NCBI RefSeq assembly: GCF_900116005.1
Contig: NZ_FOYI01000007.1
Span: 1-64,000, forward strand
DNA from: Poseidonocella sedimentorum
GTDB lineage: Bacteria > Pseudomonadota > Alphaproteobacteria > Rhodobacterales > Rhodobacteraceae
Direction of reading: 5' to 3'
DNA: 64,000 nt
The notes under the pieces are model-generated. The model was not told the origin of the DNA, did not search any database, and saw only the letters and a program-made list of their open reading frames with translations. Position numbers and translations under genes: made by a program. The first letter of the stretch is position 1. The number at the start of each line of letters is the position of its first letter. Below are positions 52,712 through 62,224 of this stretch, piece after piece.

Positions 52712-53094
52712 GCGCCGCGCTCCTTGCGGCGGGCGGCGGCGAGGATGGCCGCTTCCAACGGGGCGGTGTCCGGGGCGTGTGCCGGGTCGTAGAGCTGGGC
52801 CGAGAGGCCGGCGGGGCGCGGGATTTGGTCGTCGGGGTCCAGTTGGCGGAGGAGGTGTGCGAGGCGGAACAGGCGCTCGTCAGCGGGGAGCTGCGAGGCC
52901 GCGGCGAGCGCGCGGCGGGCCTGCGCCTCCGGCGAGGCCTTGCGCGCGGTCAGGGACGGCAGAACCGCACGCAGCAGGAGAGCCAGCAGCAGGCCGAGCG
53001 CAAAGGCGATCAGCGCATCCATCGGGCCGAACCGCGCGACCTCCGGCGGCAGTCGGATCGGCGCGAGGGCCTCGACGAGCTCCTCCGGGGTCAT
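52708..53094 (-). CDS. DUF4381-like membrane protein
   Basis: 128 residues with one transmembrane helix (MDALIAFALGLLLALLLRAVL, residues about 25-45) and a cytosolic helical domain (RRALAAASQLPADERLFRLAHLLRQL). This fits the DUF4381 protein often found between DUF58 and VWA genes in MoxR operons. Overlaps both neighbours. Function unknown; presumably a membrane partner of the VWA/MoxR complex. Confidence 0.75.
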   Translation of the reverse strand: MTPEELVEALAPIRLPPEVARFGPMDALIAFALGLLLALLLRAVLPSLTARKASPEAQARRALAAASQLPADERLFRLAHLLRQLDPDDQIPRPAGLSAQLYDPAHAPDTAPLEAAILAAARRKERGA

Positions 53095-53969
53095 CGGGCC
53101 GGCTCCGGCGCCCGCATCGTGCCCCCCTTGGGGAGGTGAAACGGCTGGTCGGTCCGGACGTCAACGACCTGGGCGCCGATTCGGTCGAAGAGGTCCGCGC
53201 CGCCGGGCCGCGCGGCGGGCAGACGGCCCCAGAGCACGCGGCCGCCGGGATCGGCGAAGGGCAGATCCAGCGCCGGCGGGTCGGCTTGAAGCGGATCGGT
53301 AACCGCCAGAAGCATCAGATCGGCGCGGCGCGCCAGCCGGCCGAGCGCGGGCTCCAGCCCCCGTCCCGGATCGTCCAGCCCCGTGGCGAGGATCACGGTC
53401 GTGCCCGGACGGATAAGGCGCGCGGCGCCGTGCATGGCACGGTCGAGGGTGAGCGGCTCTTGTGGCGGCGCGTCGTTCAGCGCCGCGCGATGGGCGGCGT
53501 CCAGCGCGGCGGCGACCCGCAGCATGGCCGCGTCGCGCGCTCTGGGCGGGTGAAACTCCGGGCCGCCATCCCGGAGGATCATGAGCCCCACGGCCCCGCC
53601 CGCGCCCACAACCTGCCAGCCCACAACGGCGAGCGCTTCGGCCGCCGCCACCGAGCGCAGGCGCGCGCGGCTGCCCCAGAGCATCGACGCGCGGAAATCG
53701 GCGATGAGCAGCGCGGAGTGGTCCACCTCTTCGAGAAAGGTGCGCAGTTGGAGCCGGCCGCTGCGGGCCGAGGCGCCGGGGTCGATATGGCGCGGATCGT
53801 CGCCCGAAACGAAGGGGCGCAAGTCGTGGATGTCAAAGCCGGGCCCGCGCCGGCGCCCAGAGCGCGCGCCGCTCCGGCCCGGGTTGGGAGCGCCGAGGGG
53901 CGACGCGCTCGCCCCGCGCAGCGCGATCAGCGCCTCGGCCGTCAGATCGATCCCCTGCCGCGCGGCCAT
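53091..53969 (-). CDS. DUF58 domain protein
   Basis: 292 residues. The diagnostic DUF58 stretch DIHDLRPFVSGDDPRHIDPGASARSG is near residue 46, followed by a VWA-like fold (SALLIADFRASMLWGS; GTTVILATGLDDPGRG). It lacks membrane helices and probably acts at the membrane with MoxR. Two bases after the MoxR stop and overlapping the DUF4381-like gene by ATGA. Confidence 0.87.
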   Translation of the reverse strand: MAARQGIDLTAEALIALRGASASPLGAPNPGRSGARSGRRRGPGFDIHDLRPFVSGDDPRHIDPGASARSGRLQLRTFLEEVDHSALLIADFRASMLWGSRARLRSVAAAEALAVVGWQVVGAGGAVGLMILRDGGPEFHPPRARDAAMLRVAAALDAAHRAALNDAPPQEPLTLDRAMHGAARLIRPGTTVILATGLDDPGRGLEPALGRLARRADLMLLAVTDPLQADPPALDLPFADPGGRVLWGRLPAARPGGADLFDRIGAQVVDVRTDQPFHLPKGGTMRAPEPAR

Positions 53970-53971
53970 GT

Positions 53972-54958
53972 TCAGAGCGGCGCGACGGCAGCGAGCGCAT
54001 CGGCGATGATGCGGCGGGCGCTGTCGCCCTCGGCGCGGGCGCGCCAGGTCGGCACGAGCCGGTGCGCCAGCACGTCGGGCGCAAGGGCGGTCACGTCTTC
54101 GGGCAGGGCAAAGCCGCGCCCGGAGAGAAAGGCGCGGGCCCGCGCGGCGGCGGCGAGCGAGAGCGTCCCGCGCGGGGAGACGGGATGCTCGATCCGGCCC
54201 TCCAGCGCCCCGCCCTCCCGCGTGCTCATCACGAGGCTCACGATGAAATGCTTGAGCGCGCGCGACAGGTGCACCGCCCCGACCGCCGCGCGCATCTGCT
54301 CCAGCGCCTCGGCGCTGAGCGGCCCGATGTGCGGGGCGGGCTGGCCGGTCCGCTCGCCCTCGACCAGATCGAGGATCGCGCGCTCGGTCTCCGCGTCGGG
54401 CATGGCCACGTCCACATGGAACAGGAACCGGTCCAGCTGGGCCTCGGGCAGCGGAAAGGTGCCTTCGTGTTCCAGCGAGTTCTGCGTCGCGACGACCATG
54501 AAGCCCGGCGGCAGCGCGCGGCTTTGGCCGCCGGCTGTGACCTGCTCCTCGGCCATGGCTTCGAGCAGCGCGGATTGCACCTTGGGCGGCGCGCGGTTGA
54601 TCTCATCGACGAGCACCAGGCTGCTGAAGACCGGGCCGGGGAGGAAATCCATCGTCGCCTCGGCGGGTTTGAAGACCTCGGTTCCGGTGATGTCGGTCGG
54701 CATGAGATCCGGCGTGCACTGGATCCGCGCGAACCGCCCCGGCAGCGCCTCGGCCAGCCGGTGGACCGCGCGTGTCTTGGCCAGCCCCGGCGCGCCTTCG
54801 ATCAACACGTGCCCGCCGGCAAGCCGCGCGATGAGCAGCCGCTCGACAAGATCGGCGCGGCCGATGAGCCCGGCCTCCATCTCTCGCAGCATCTCTTGAG
54901 CCCGCGCGCTCAGGGCGGCGGCCTCCGGTCCGATCCTCTCGATTGCGGTGTCCTCCAT
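53972..54958 (-). CDS. MoxR-family AAA+ ATPase
   Basis: 328 residues: Walker A GAPGLAKT, Walker B LVLVDEINRAPP, sensor 1 ATQN, the helix-2 insert ITGTEVFKPAEATMDFLPGP and VMSTREGG/GRIEHPVSPRGTL in the lid. MoxR ATPases act as chaperones that insert metals or remodel VWA-domain partners, here the BatA/BatB-like proteins. First gene of a seven-gene operon running to 49004. The 100 bases upstream show no recognisable operator. Confidence 0.92.
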   Translation of the reverse strand: MEDTAIERIGPEAAALSARAQEMLREMEAGLIGRADLVERLLIARLAGGHVLIEGAPGLAKTRAVHRLAEALPGRFARIQCTPDLMPTDITGTEVFKPAEATMDFLPGPVFSSLVLVDEINRAPPKVQSALLEAMAEEQVTAGGQSRALPPGFMVVATQNSLEHEGTFPLPEAQLDRFLFHVDVAMPDAETERAILDLVEGERTGQPAPHIGPLSAEALEQMRAAVGAVHLSRALKHFIVSLVMSTREGGALEGRIEHPVSPRGTLSLAAAARARAFLSGRGFALPEDVTALAPDVLAHRLVPTWRARAEGDSARRIIADALAAVAPL

Positions 54959-55060
54959 GTGCCCCCGGCTCCTTTTGGCCGCAGCAGGGTCGCACGGATC
55001 GCGCGGCGGGCGAAGTCGTCCTTTAGGCGGTGGTCCGGCCCGCGGGCGGGGGACGCGGCG

Positions 55061-55828
55061 TCAGACCAGCGCGCGCATTTCGGTCATCAGCGCCGCGATT
55101 TCCGCATCGGTGGCGCCTGGATCGGAGAACCCGCCGCTGTCGTTGTCATAGTAGCGGCCCGAGGCGGTGTCGAAATCCTCCGAAAGGGCAGCGCGGCAGA
55201 GGATATCGGCGCCGATATCGAGATCGTTGCCGGGAATGCCGAAGCCCTGCTTGACCATCTTGGTGGCAAGCAGCGAGCCGGGGTTGACGGCGACGAACAC
55301 CGGCCCGCCGGGACGGGCGCGGGCGAGTGCCACGGTCCAGAGGGTCAGGGCGCGTTTGCTCTGCGAATAGGCGGCCATGTCGCCCAAAGCGATCTCGCCG
55401 CGCAGCGCGCGCGGATCGACGGGCGTTTGCGCCGCCGAGGAGAGATTGACCACGCGCGCGCGCGCCGGAAGGATCGGAAGAAGCGCCAGCGTGAGTGCGT
55501 AGGGCGCGATCGTGTTGACCTCGAAGCGGATATCCCGGCCGGTCGCGGCGCGGGGCTCGGGGGCCTTGAGCACGCCGGCATTGTTGATCAGCGCATCGAT
55601 CCGGCGATGCGCCGCGCGCACCGCACTGGCAAGGGCCGCGACGTCGTCGGGCTGCGCAAGATCGGCGCGGTAGCGCTCGGTCGCGCCGCCGATCCGCTCC
55701 GCCGCCACGCTAAGCTTCTCGTCGCTCCGCCCATGCAATAGCACGCGATGCCCCGCTGCCACCAGCTTTTCGGCCGTGCGCAGACCGATGCCGTCCGTGG
55801 CGCCGGTGATGAGGATGGTCTTGCTCAC
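55061..55828 (-). CDS. SDR-family oxidoreductase (retinol dehydrogenase/WWOX-like type)
   Basis: 255 residues from GTG 55828, chosen because GGGAGG lies 5-6 bases upstream; the ATG at 55849 is upstream of that site. Motifs: TGATDGIG, LHGRS (Arg suggests NADP), NNAGV, catalytic Ser in NLSSAAQ and YSQSK. The bulk of the sequence resembles broad-specificity SDRs. It stands alone between the MoxR operon and the kinase and has no clear pathway link. Confidence 0.87.
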   Translation of the reverse strand: MSKTILITGATDGIGLRTAEKLVAAGHRVLLHGRSDEKLSVAAERIGGATERYRADLAQPDDVAALASAVRAAHRRIDALINNAGVLKAPEPRAATGRDIRFEVNTIAPYALTLALLPILPARARVVNLSSAAQTPVDPRALRGEIALGDMAAYSQSKRALTLWTVALARARPGGPVFVAVNPGSLLATKMVKQGFGIPGNDLDIGADILCRAALSEDFDTASGRYYDNDSGGFSDPGATDAEIAALMTEMRALV

Positions 55829-56148
55829 GTCTACCTCCCAACTTGTCACTCGTTACATCCCGCATAGGGTGTACAGCGCGGGCGCGAAGTCAACCTCCGG
55901 GCGTATGCGCTCCGGCACGCCGCCCGCCCCCTGCCCGCCCTCCGCGCCGACCGCCGCGCCGACCGCCGCCGCACCCCGCGCCCTACCCAGCGTACGGTCC
56001 TCTTGCCCAAAGCGCTTTCCCTTTACGCTTCGACATGCAAAGCTCGCATCTGTTTGCTGCAAGACGAGCCACGGGATTTCTTGACCGGAGCCACGCCCGA
56101 AAGATGACCCGTCGTCGACCCGGCTCCCAGTATGTGTGAGGTTGGGGC
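55829..56148. other. Intergenic region between SDR and histidine kinase
   Basis: About 320 bases without a supportable gene. It contains a 12-base tandem duplication GCGCCGACCGCC at 55944-55967 within a GC-rich run. The two divergent genes must have their promoters here, but no convincing -10/-35 pair or operator was identified. Confidence 0.5.
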
Positions 56149-58695
56149 GTGATCAGTTCGACTTTTCTGTCTGTCATGCAGAGCATGATCGCTCTGTTGC
56201 TCGCCGGGGCGATGCTCTACCCGGTGTTCAGCAAAATGACCTTCGCGGGCAACCCGCCCCTGACCGGGCTGGTCATCGGCCTTGTCTTCAGCATCACCCA
56301 CGCGGCGATTTCCCTGTCTACCCAGTCATGGGGCAATGCGGCGGTGCTGAGCACCTCGACAGGCCTCGTGCTCTACGCGTCCTATCTTGGCGGGCCGGTC
56401 AGCGCGGTGATCGTCGCCACCGCCGCGTCACTCTTGCGCCATTACTTCAATGGCATACCGATCCCGGTCGGCGCATTCGCCCCCACGCTGCTGGCCATCT
56501 CGGGGCTCTTGCTGCGCCGGATGAGCCGCCCGGAGGATTGGCCGGGGCTGTGCTGGCGGATGTTACCCAAAGCCGTCGCGGCCTTCATGCTCAGCACCTG
56601 CATTGCGATCGGGCTCATTCTGGTCTTCGGGATTATCGAGAACCCCCAAACCCTCTACGACATCTTCCTGCCCTATCTGTTACTGGGCAGCCTCGGGGTC
56701 AGCGTGACCTTCCTCGTGATCCGCGCCAGCGCCCAGCTCGCCGCGATCGCCCGCGAAAACGAAACCCGGCTGCGCCAACTTCAGTTCATCTTCGAGACCT
56801 GCGGTATCGGCGTCTTTCGCTACGACGGGGCGAAAGGGAGGGTCGATTTCGATGAGAATTTCTCGGCGCTCTACGGCACCGACACCGAGGCGCTCCAACC
56901 CACGAGATTCTCGGACAACCAGGTTCACCCCGAAGACCGTGCCAAGATGCGCGCCTATATCCAGGATGAGGTGAACGGCACCGCAAGCCAGGGCAGCCAG
57001 GTGTTCCGCAGCTTTTCCCCCGACGGGCGGCTGCGCCACATGCGCTCCTTCTGGAAGCTCGAAAGCCTCACGCCCGACGGAGAGCGCAACATCATCGGGC
57101 TGCATATGGATGTCTCCGATGTGATCGCCGCGCGCGAAGAGGGCTCGGAGCGCCAGCGGCAACTCGCGGCGATTGCCGAGAACTTGCCCGGCGTGATCTT
57201 TCAGCTCATCTGGCAGGATGGCAAGGCCGGCGAAATGCTCTTCATCAGCCCGAAATGCGCCGAGATCTGGGGCGTCGGGCCGCAGGAGTTGCTCGAAGAT
57301 CCGATGCGCCTGCTGCCCTGTTTCGAAGAGGGCGAGGAAGTGCAGATGATCGCGGCGGTGAACGAGTCCGTCGCGGCGGGCGGACGGTCCTCCGCGCGGG
57401 CCTGGATGTATGATGCGGCGGGCGAGCGGATGGCGGTCGAGCTTCAGGTGGAGGCCACGCCGCGCGGCGACGGCAGTCATCTGGTCAACGGCATCTATCT
57501 CGACATCACCAAGGAGATCCAGGCCGAGGCCGAGGCCCGCCGGCAGGGAGAGCTGGCGCAGCAATTTCAGAAGACCGAGGCGCTCGGGCAACTCACCGGC
57601 GGGATCGCGCATGACTTCAACAATATCCTCGCGGTGATCCTCGGCAATCTGGAGCTGCTGCACGATCAGGTGCGGGATCCCGGCGATCACGAGCTCATCG
57701 ACGCCGCCATCCAGGCCAGCCAGCGCGGCGCGGGGCTCACCCGCAGCATGCTCGCCTTTGCCGGGCGCACGCGGCTGGAGCCCGAGGTGCTCGACATCAA
57801 CGTCGTGGTGCGCGAGGCGCGCAACTGGATGGGCCGGGCGCTGCCGGAATCGGTGGAGGTCGAGACCTCGTTGCTGGCCGGGCTCTGGCCGGTCCGGGTC
57901 GATGCGACGTCGCTGGAGAGCGCGCTGCTCAACCTCATCCTGAACGCCCGCGACGCGATGGACGGCCACGGGCGGCTGACGATCGAGACCTCCAACCAGC
58001 GGATCGATCAGGAATATGTGGATTCGCGCGGCGAGCAGATCGCCGCGGGCCGCTACGTCATGCTCGCGGTGAGCGACACCGGCAGCGGCATCGACCCGGC
58101 CACCGCCGCCCGGATCTTCGAGCCGTTCTACACCACCAAACCGCCCGGCTCCGGCTCCGGCGTCGGGCTCTCGATGGTGCAGGGGTTCATGCGCCAGTCG
58201 CACGGCACCGTGCATCTTTACACCGAGCCCGGGCACGGCACGACTTTCAAGCTCTATTTCCCCGCCACCGACGCCAGCGCCGCCGCCGGCGATGAGCCCG
58301 CACCCGAGGCGCCCCACGCGCCGGCGGATGGCAAGCGCATCCTGCTGGTGGAGGACGAGGACAGCGTGCGCACGGTGCTGCTGTCGATGCTGGAAGCCGC
58401 GGGCTATTCGGTGGTGGTCGCCAAGAACGGCGACAACGCCTTCGACATTTTCCGCACCCAGCCGGAATTTGACCTGATCGTCACCGACATCGTCATGCCC
58501 GGCCAGTTGCAGGGCACCCACCTCGCCCGCCGCATCCGCGAGACCAAACCGGAGGCGCGCTTCATCTTCATGTCCGGTTATGCCTCGGAGGCGAGCGTGC
58601 ATGGCAACGGGCTGCGGCCCGAGGATATGCGCCTGATGAAGCCGGTCCCGCGGGCCGAGCTCTTGCAAGCGGTGGCGGATGCGCTGAGCGACTAG
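56149..58695 (+). CDS. Membrane-bound hybrid histidine kinase with receiver domain
   Basis: 848 residues from GTG 56149 (GAGG upstream). About five to six N-terminal helices (residues 8-205) of a 5TMR/LytS-like sensor type (GNPPLTGLVIGLVFSITHAAIS), then two PAS/PAC modules (about 215-335 and 350-470), HisKA with phospho-acceptor His488 in GGIAHDFNN, HATPase (NLILNARDAMDG; DTGSGIDP; GVGLSMVQGF) and a C-terminal receiver with Asp780 in IVTDIVMPG and Lys in LMKPVPR. No separate response regulator is adjacent. The signal is unknown; it lies 170 bases before the F420 operon, in the same orientation. Confidence 0.92.
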   Translation: MISSTFLSVMQSMIALLLAGAMLYPVFSKMTFAGNPPLTGLVIGLVFSITHAAISLSTQSWGNAAVLSTSTGLVLYASYLGGPVSAVIVATAASLLRHYFNGIPIPVGAFAPTLLAISGLLLRRMSRPEDWPGLCWRMLPKAVAAFMLSTCIAIGLILVFGIIENPQTLYDIFLPYLLLGSLGVSVTFLVIRASAQLAAIARENETRLRQLQFIFETCGIGVFRYDGAKGRVDFDENFSALYGTDTEALQPTRFSDNQVHPEDRAKMRAYIQDEVNGTASQGSQVFRSFSPDGRLRHMRSFWKLESLTPDGERNIIGLHMDVSDVIAAREEGSERQRQLAAIAENLPGVIFQLIWQDGKAGEMLFISPKCAEIWGVGPQELLEDPMRLLPCFEEGEEVQMIAAVNESVAAGGRSSARAWMYDAAGERMAVELQVEATPRGDGSHLVNGIYLDITKEIQAEAEARRQGELAQQFQKTEALGQLTGGIAHDFNNILAVILGNLELLHDQVRDPGDHELIDAAIQASQRGAGLTRSMLAFAGRTRLEPEVLDINVVVREARNWMGRALPESVEVETSLLAGLWPVRVDATSLESALLNLILNARDAMDGHGRLTIETSNQRIDQEYVDSRGEQIAAGRYVMLAVSDTGSGIDPATAARIFEPFYTTKPPGSGSGVGLSMVQGFMRQSHGTVHLYTEPGHGTTFKLYFPATDASAAAGDEPAPEAPHAPADGKRILLVEDEDSVRTVLLSMLEAAGYSVVVAKNGDNAFDIFRTQPEFDLIVTDIVMPGQLQGTHLARRIRETKPEARFIFMSGYASEASVHGNGLRPEDMRLMKPVPRAELLQAVADALSD

Positions 58696-58863
58696 GCGCG
58701 CGCCCCTTCCCAATCCCCGATCTGCCGTTTCTCGCGCCCCGCCCCCGGCGCGGCCGTTCATTTTTTCACCGTTTGCGCGCTACCCCCGTCTTTTCGCCTC
58801 CATTTGACCATTTGGTAAAAAAATTTGTTGACCGGCTCGAAGACCATGGCTCACAAATGATCC

Positions 58864-60048
58864 ATGACAGCGATCGACACAGACCCCGGCACCGATGCCG
58901 CCTTTGCCGCCAGCGCGCCGCTGCCCTCGCTCATGGCCCGAGCGCGCGAGATCCGGGACGCGCAGTGGGGCGATACGGTCACCTATTCGCGCAAGGTCTT
59001 CGTGCCGCTGACCAACATGTGCCGCGATACCTGCGGCTATTGCACCTTCGTCAAACACCCCAGCTCGCCCGAGGCCAACATCCTCACCCCCGAGCAGGTT
59101 CTGGCCATGGCCAAACGGGGCGAGGAGAAGGGCTGCAAGGAGCTGCTCTTCAGCCTCGGGGAGAAGCCCGAACTGCGCTATGACGCGGCGCGGGAGGGGC
59201 TGGCGCGGCTCGGCTATAGCCGCATGACCGACTATCTCGCCGAAATGTGCGCGCTGGTGCTGCGCGAAACCACGCTCCTGCCCCATGTGAACGCCGGCAC
59301 GCTCGCGGATGACGAGATCGAGGTCCTGCGCCCTGTTGCGGCTTCCATGGGCATGATGCTCGAGACGGTCTCGCGGCGGCTCACCCGCAAGGGCGCGGCC
59401 CATCACGCCTGCCCCGACAAGGTGCCGCTGCAACGGCTGCGCACACTGGAGCGGACCGGCGAGCGGCAGGTGCCCTTCACAACCGGCCTGCTGATCGGGA
59501 TCGGCGAGACATGGGAGGAACGGATCGAGGCGCTCCACGCGATCAACGCCGTCCATGCCCGCCACGGCCATATTCAGGAAGTCATCGTCCAGAACTTCCA
59601 GCGCAAGCCCGGCATCGCCATGGAGCATCACCCGGAGCCCACGCTGGACGACATGCTCCGCACCATCGCCGCCGCGCGGATCATCCTCGCCCCCGAGATC
59701 AGCCTTCAGGCCCCGCCGAACCTCAGCGCGCGGCATATCGACTACCTGCAGGCCGGGATCAACGACTGGGGCGGCATCTCGCCCGTGACCATCGATTTCA
59801 TCAACCCGCAGCACGAGTGGCCGGAAATCCGCGCCCTCGCTGCCTCCTGCGAGGGCGCCGGCTTCCGCCTTCAGGAACGGCTCACCGTCTACCCGCGCTT
59901 CCTCGCCGAGCGCGACACCTATCTCGACGCGGGGCTGCACGACAGCCTCGACACCATGGCCCGCAAGGATGGCCTTGCCCGCGCCCAATGCCTGGAGGTT
60001 GGCTCATGCAGCTCAACGCCACAGACTTCGACCGCCGCCGCACGGTAG
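58864..60048 (+). CDS. cofG: 7,8-didemethyl-8-hydroxy-5-deazariboflavin synthase subunit CofG
   Basis: 394-residue radical SAM enzyme of coenzyme F420 biosynthesis. The 4Fe-4S motif is CRDTCGYC; other landmarks are LLFSLGEKPELRY, GMMLETVSRRL and VIVQNFQRKPG. With CofH it joins tyrosine to the ribityl-diaminouracil intermediate of flavin synthesis to make the Fo chromophore. Its last 43 bases overlap cofH in another frame, so the C-terminal tail (SCSSTPQTSTAAAR) is not typical. ATG 58864 has no strong ribosome site; the 168 bases before it contain a T/A-rich patch (TTTGGTAAAAAAATTTG) that may hold the promoter. Confidence 0.95.
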   Translation: MTAIDTDPGTDAAFAASAPLPSLMARAREIRDAQWGDTVTYSRKVFVPLTNMCRDTCGYCTFVKHPSSPEANILTPEQVLAMAKRGEEKGCKELLFSLGEKPELRYDAAREGLARLGYSRMTDYLAEMCALVLRETTLLPHVNAGTLADDEIEVLRPVAASMGMMLETVSRRLTRKGAAHHACPDKVPLQRLRTLERTGERQVPFTTGLLIGIGETWEERIEALHAINAVHARHGHIQEVIVQNFQRKPGIAMEHHPEPTLDDMLRTIAAARIILAPEISLQAPPNLSARHIDYLQAGINDWGGISPVTIDFINPQHEWPEIRALAASCEGAGFRLQERLTVYPRFLAERDTYLDAGLHDSLDTMARKDGLARAQCLEVGSCSSTPQTSTAAAR

Positions 60049-61283
60049 CCCTTCAGGCCCGGCTGGAGGCGGCCACCGCCCCGGTCCGGCGCATCCTCAA
60101 CCGCGCGCTCGCCGGCCGCGAGGTGCGCGAGGACGAGGGCGTTACGCTCTTCCGCACGCGGGGGGCCGATGCCGAAGCCGTCTACGCCACTGCCGACACG
60201 CTGCGCTGGCGCGCCAACGGCGACCGGGTGAGCTTCGTCGTCAACCGCAACATCAACTTCACCAACATCTGCTACATGGGCTGCCGCTTCTGCGGCTTCG
60301 CCAAGCGGACGGATGAGGACGGCGCGGAGTGGCTCTCGGTCGATCAGGTCGTCGCGCGGGCGCAGGAGGCCTGGGACCGTGGCGGGACGGAGGTCTGCAT
60401 TCAGGGCGGGCTGCACCCCAAGCTGCCCGGCAGCTACTACCGCGATCTGATCCTCGGGATCAAAGCCGCGCTGCCGGACATGCACATCCACGCCTTCTCG
60501 CCCTTCGAAATCTGGTACGGCGCGTCGAAATCGAAGATGTCCTACCGCGATTTCCTGCAGGACCTGAAGGACTGCGGCCTCGGCTCGATCCCCGGCACGG
60601 CGGCGGAAATCCTCGACACAGAGGTGCGCCAGCAGCTCACCAAGAACAAGCTCAGCGCCGAGCGTTGGGTCGAGATCATCACCACCGCCCATGAGGTCGG
60701 CATCCCGACCACCGCCACGATCATGTATGGCCATGTGGACGGGCCGGAGCATTGGGCCGCGCATATCGCGCTGCTGCGCGACATCCAGAAGAAGACCGGC
60801 GGGTTCACCGAACTTGTGCCGCTCAGTTTCGTCCACACCGAAAGCCCGCTCTACACCGAGGCCCCCGACCGGGTCCGCCCGGGGCCAACGGCGGATGAGG
60901 TGAGCCTGATGCACGCGGTTTCGCGGATCATGCTGCACGGGCATATCGACAACATTCAGGTCAGCTGGACCAAGCTCGGAGCGGAGCGGGCGCGCGAGAT
61001 GCTGTCGCGCGGGGTCAATGACCTTGGCGGCACGCTGATGAACGAGAGCATCTCCCGCGCGGCGGGCTCCAAACACGGGCAGGAGATCACGCCTCGGGAG
61101 CTGTGCGAGCTGATCCGCTCGGCGGGCCGCATGCCGATGCGGCGCAACACAGTCTACGGCGTGGTCGATGTCTATGACGATCACGATCCCGAAGAACTCG
61201 CTCCGCTGGTGGCGCGTCAGGCCGGGGCGCCGCTCGATTTCCTCAAGATGTTCCCCGCCGCGGACGGCGACGCGGCCCCATGA
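60006..61283 (+). CDS. cofH: 7,8-didemethyl-8-hydroxy-5-deazariboflavin synthase subunit CofH
   Basis: 425-residue radical SAM protein. ATG 60006 (MQLNATDFDRRRTVALQ) lies within the end of cofG. The cluster motif is CYMGCRFC after NRNINFTNI; further CofH features are ECVIQGGLHP-like EVCIQGGLHPKLP, HIHAFSPFEI and LGSIPGTAAEIL. In actinobacteria the two functions are fused as FbiC; here they are separate, overlapping genes. Its stop overlaps cofD by ATGA. Confidence 0.95.
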   Translation: MQLNATDFDRRRTVALQARLEAATAPVRRILNRALAGREVREDEGVTLFRTRGADAEAVYATADTLRWRANGDRVSFVVNRNINFTNICYMGCRFCGFAKRTDEDGAEWLSVDQVVARAQEAWDRGGTEVCIQGGLHPKLPGSYYRDLILGIKAALPDMHIHAFSPFEIWYGASKSKMSYRDFLQDLKDCGLGSIPGTAAEILDTEVRQQLTKNKLSAERWVEIITTAHEVGIPTTATIMYGHVDGPEHWAAHIALLRDIQKKTGGFTELVPLSFVHTESPLYTEAPDRVRPGPTADEVSLMHAVSRIMLHGHIDNIQVSWTKLGAERAREMLSRGVNDLGGTLMNESISRAAGSKHGQEITPRELCELIRSAGRMPMRRNTVYGVVDVYDDHDPEELAPLVARQAGAPLDFLKMFPAADGDAAP

Positions 61284-62224
61284 GGCGGCGGCGCGTGACC
61301 CTTCTCGCCGGCGGCGTCGGCGGGGCCAAGATGGCCGAGGGCTTTGCCGCCCTTGCGGACGTCGAGCTCACGGTGATCGGCAATGTCGCCGATGACGAGG
61401 CGTTTCACGGGCTCTGGGTCTCGCCCGATATCGACACGGTGACCTACACGCTCGCCGGGCTCATCAACCGCGATCAGGGCTGGGGCGTCGCCGACGAGGC
61501 GGGCCGCGCGCTGGAGGTGCTGAAGACCTTGGGCGAGGACACGTGGATGTTCCTCGGCGACCGCGATTTCGGGCTCCACATCCACCGCACCGCCCGGCGC
61601 GCGCGCGGCGAACGGCCCAGCGTGATCGCCCGGGACGTGGCCCGCGCGTTCGGGGTTGAGGCCGAGATCGTCCTGCCGACGGATGACCGGGTGCAGACCA
61701 AGGTAGAGACCGACGCGGGCTGGATCGGGTTTCAGGACTATTTCGTGCGCCAGCAGTGCGCGCCGGAGGTCAAGGCCCTGCGCTATGACGGGATCGAGGC
61801 CGCCCGCCCGACGCCCGAAGCGCTCGCCGCCCTCGCCGGCGCGGACCTTATCGTCATCGCCCCGTCGAACCCGCTGGTGAGCATCCGCCCCATCTTGGGC
61901 ATTCCCGGCATCGCGGAGGCTGTGAAACAGGCCGCCGCACCGGTCGTCGCCGTCTCCCCGCTGATCGCGGGCCGCGTGGTCAAAGGCCCGGCGGACCGGA
62001 TGATGGCCGCGCTCGGCCACCGGGTCGATGCGGTGGGCATTGCCGAGATCTACGCCGGGCTGGCAGGCAGCTTGGTCATTGACGAGGCCGACGCCGCGCT
62101 TGCGGGCGGCGTCCGGGCCGCGGGGCCGGAGCCCGTCATCCGCCCGACGCTCATGACAGACCTCGCGGGCAAGCGCCGCCTCGCGGGCGAAATCCTCGCG
62201 CTCTGCCCGGAGCCGGTGGCATGA
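61280..62224 (+). CDS. cofD: 2-phospho-L-lactate transferase-type enzyme CofD
   Basis: 314 residues. Transfers the phospho-lactyl, phospho-enolpyruvyl or similar moiety from the guanylylated precursor to Fo, making F420-0 or dehydro-F420-0. Signature sequences: LLAGGVGGAKMAEGF, VIGNVADDEAFHGLWVSPDIDTV, GDRDFGLHIHR and IAPSNPLVSIRPIL. Both ends overlap neighbours (ATGA). The donor depends on CofC specificity, which cannot be read reliably here. Confidence 0.95.
   Translation: MRRRRVTLLAGGVGGAKMAEGFAALADVELTVIGNVADDEAFHGLWVSPDIDTVTYTLAGLINRDQGWGVADEAGRALEVLKTLGEDTWMFLGDRDFGLHIHRTARRARGERPSVIARDVARAFGVEAEIVLPTDDRVQTKVETDAGWIGFQDYFVRQQCAPEVKALRYDGIEAARPTPEALAALAGADLIVIAPSNPLVSIRPILGIPGIAEAVKQAAAPVVAVSPLIAGRVVKGPADRMMAALGHRVDAVGIAEIYAGLAGSLVIDEADAALAGGVRAAGPEPVIRPTLMTDLAGKRRLAGEILALCPEPVA

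Noticed and set aside
51897-54899. 1000-residue plus-strand frame across the MoxR/Bat operon
   Set aside because: Serine/arginine-rich low-complexity translation; the minus strand holds seven overlapping genes with recognisable domains.
55853-56084. Small frames in the SDR-kinase gap
   Set aside because: Alanine/glycine/proline-rich translations across a 12-bp duplication, no ribosome site and no start consistent with neighbours.
56680-58761. 693-residue open frame antisense to the hybrid kinase
   Set aside because: Composition is that of a shadow frame (runs of H, R, G, A) and the plus strand has unmistakable kinase and receiver domains.
58780-59988. Long open frame opposite cofG on the minus strand
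   Set aside because: Very GC-rich DNA keeps antisense frames open. The product is arginine/glycine/histidine-rich without motifs, while the plus strand encodes a clear radical SAM enzyme.
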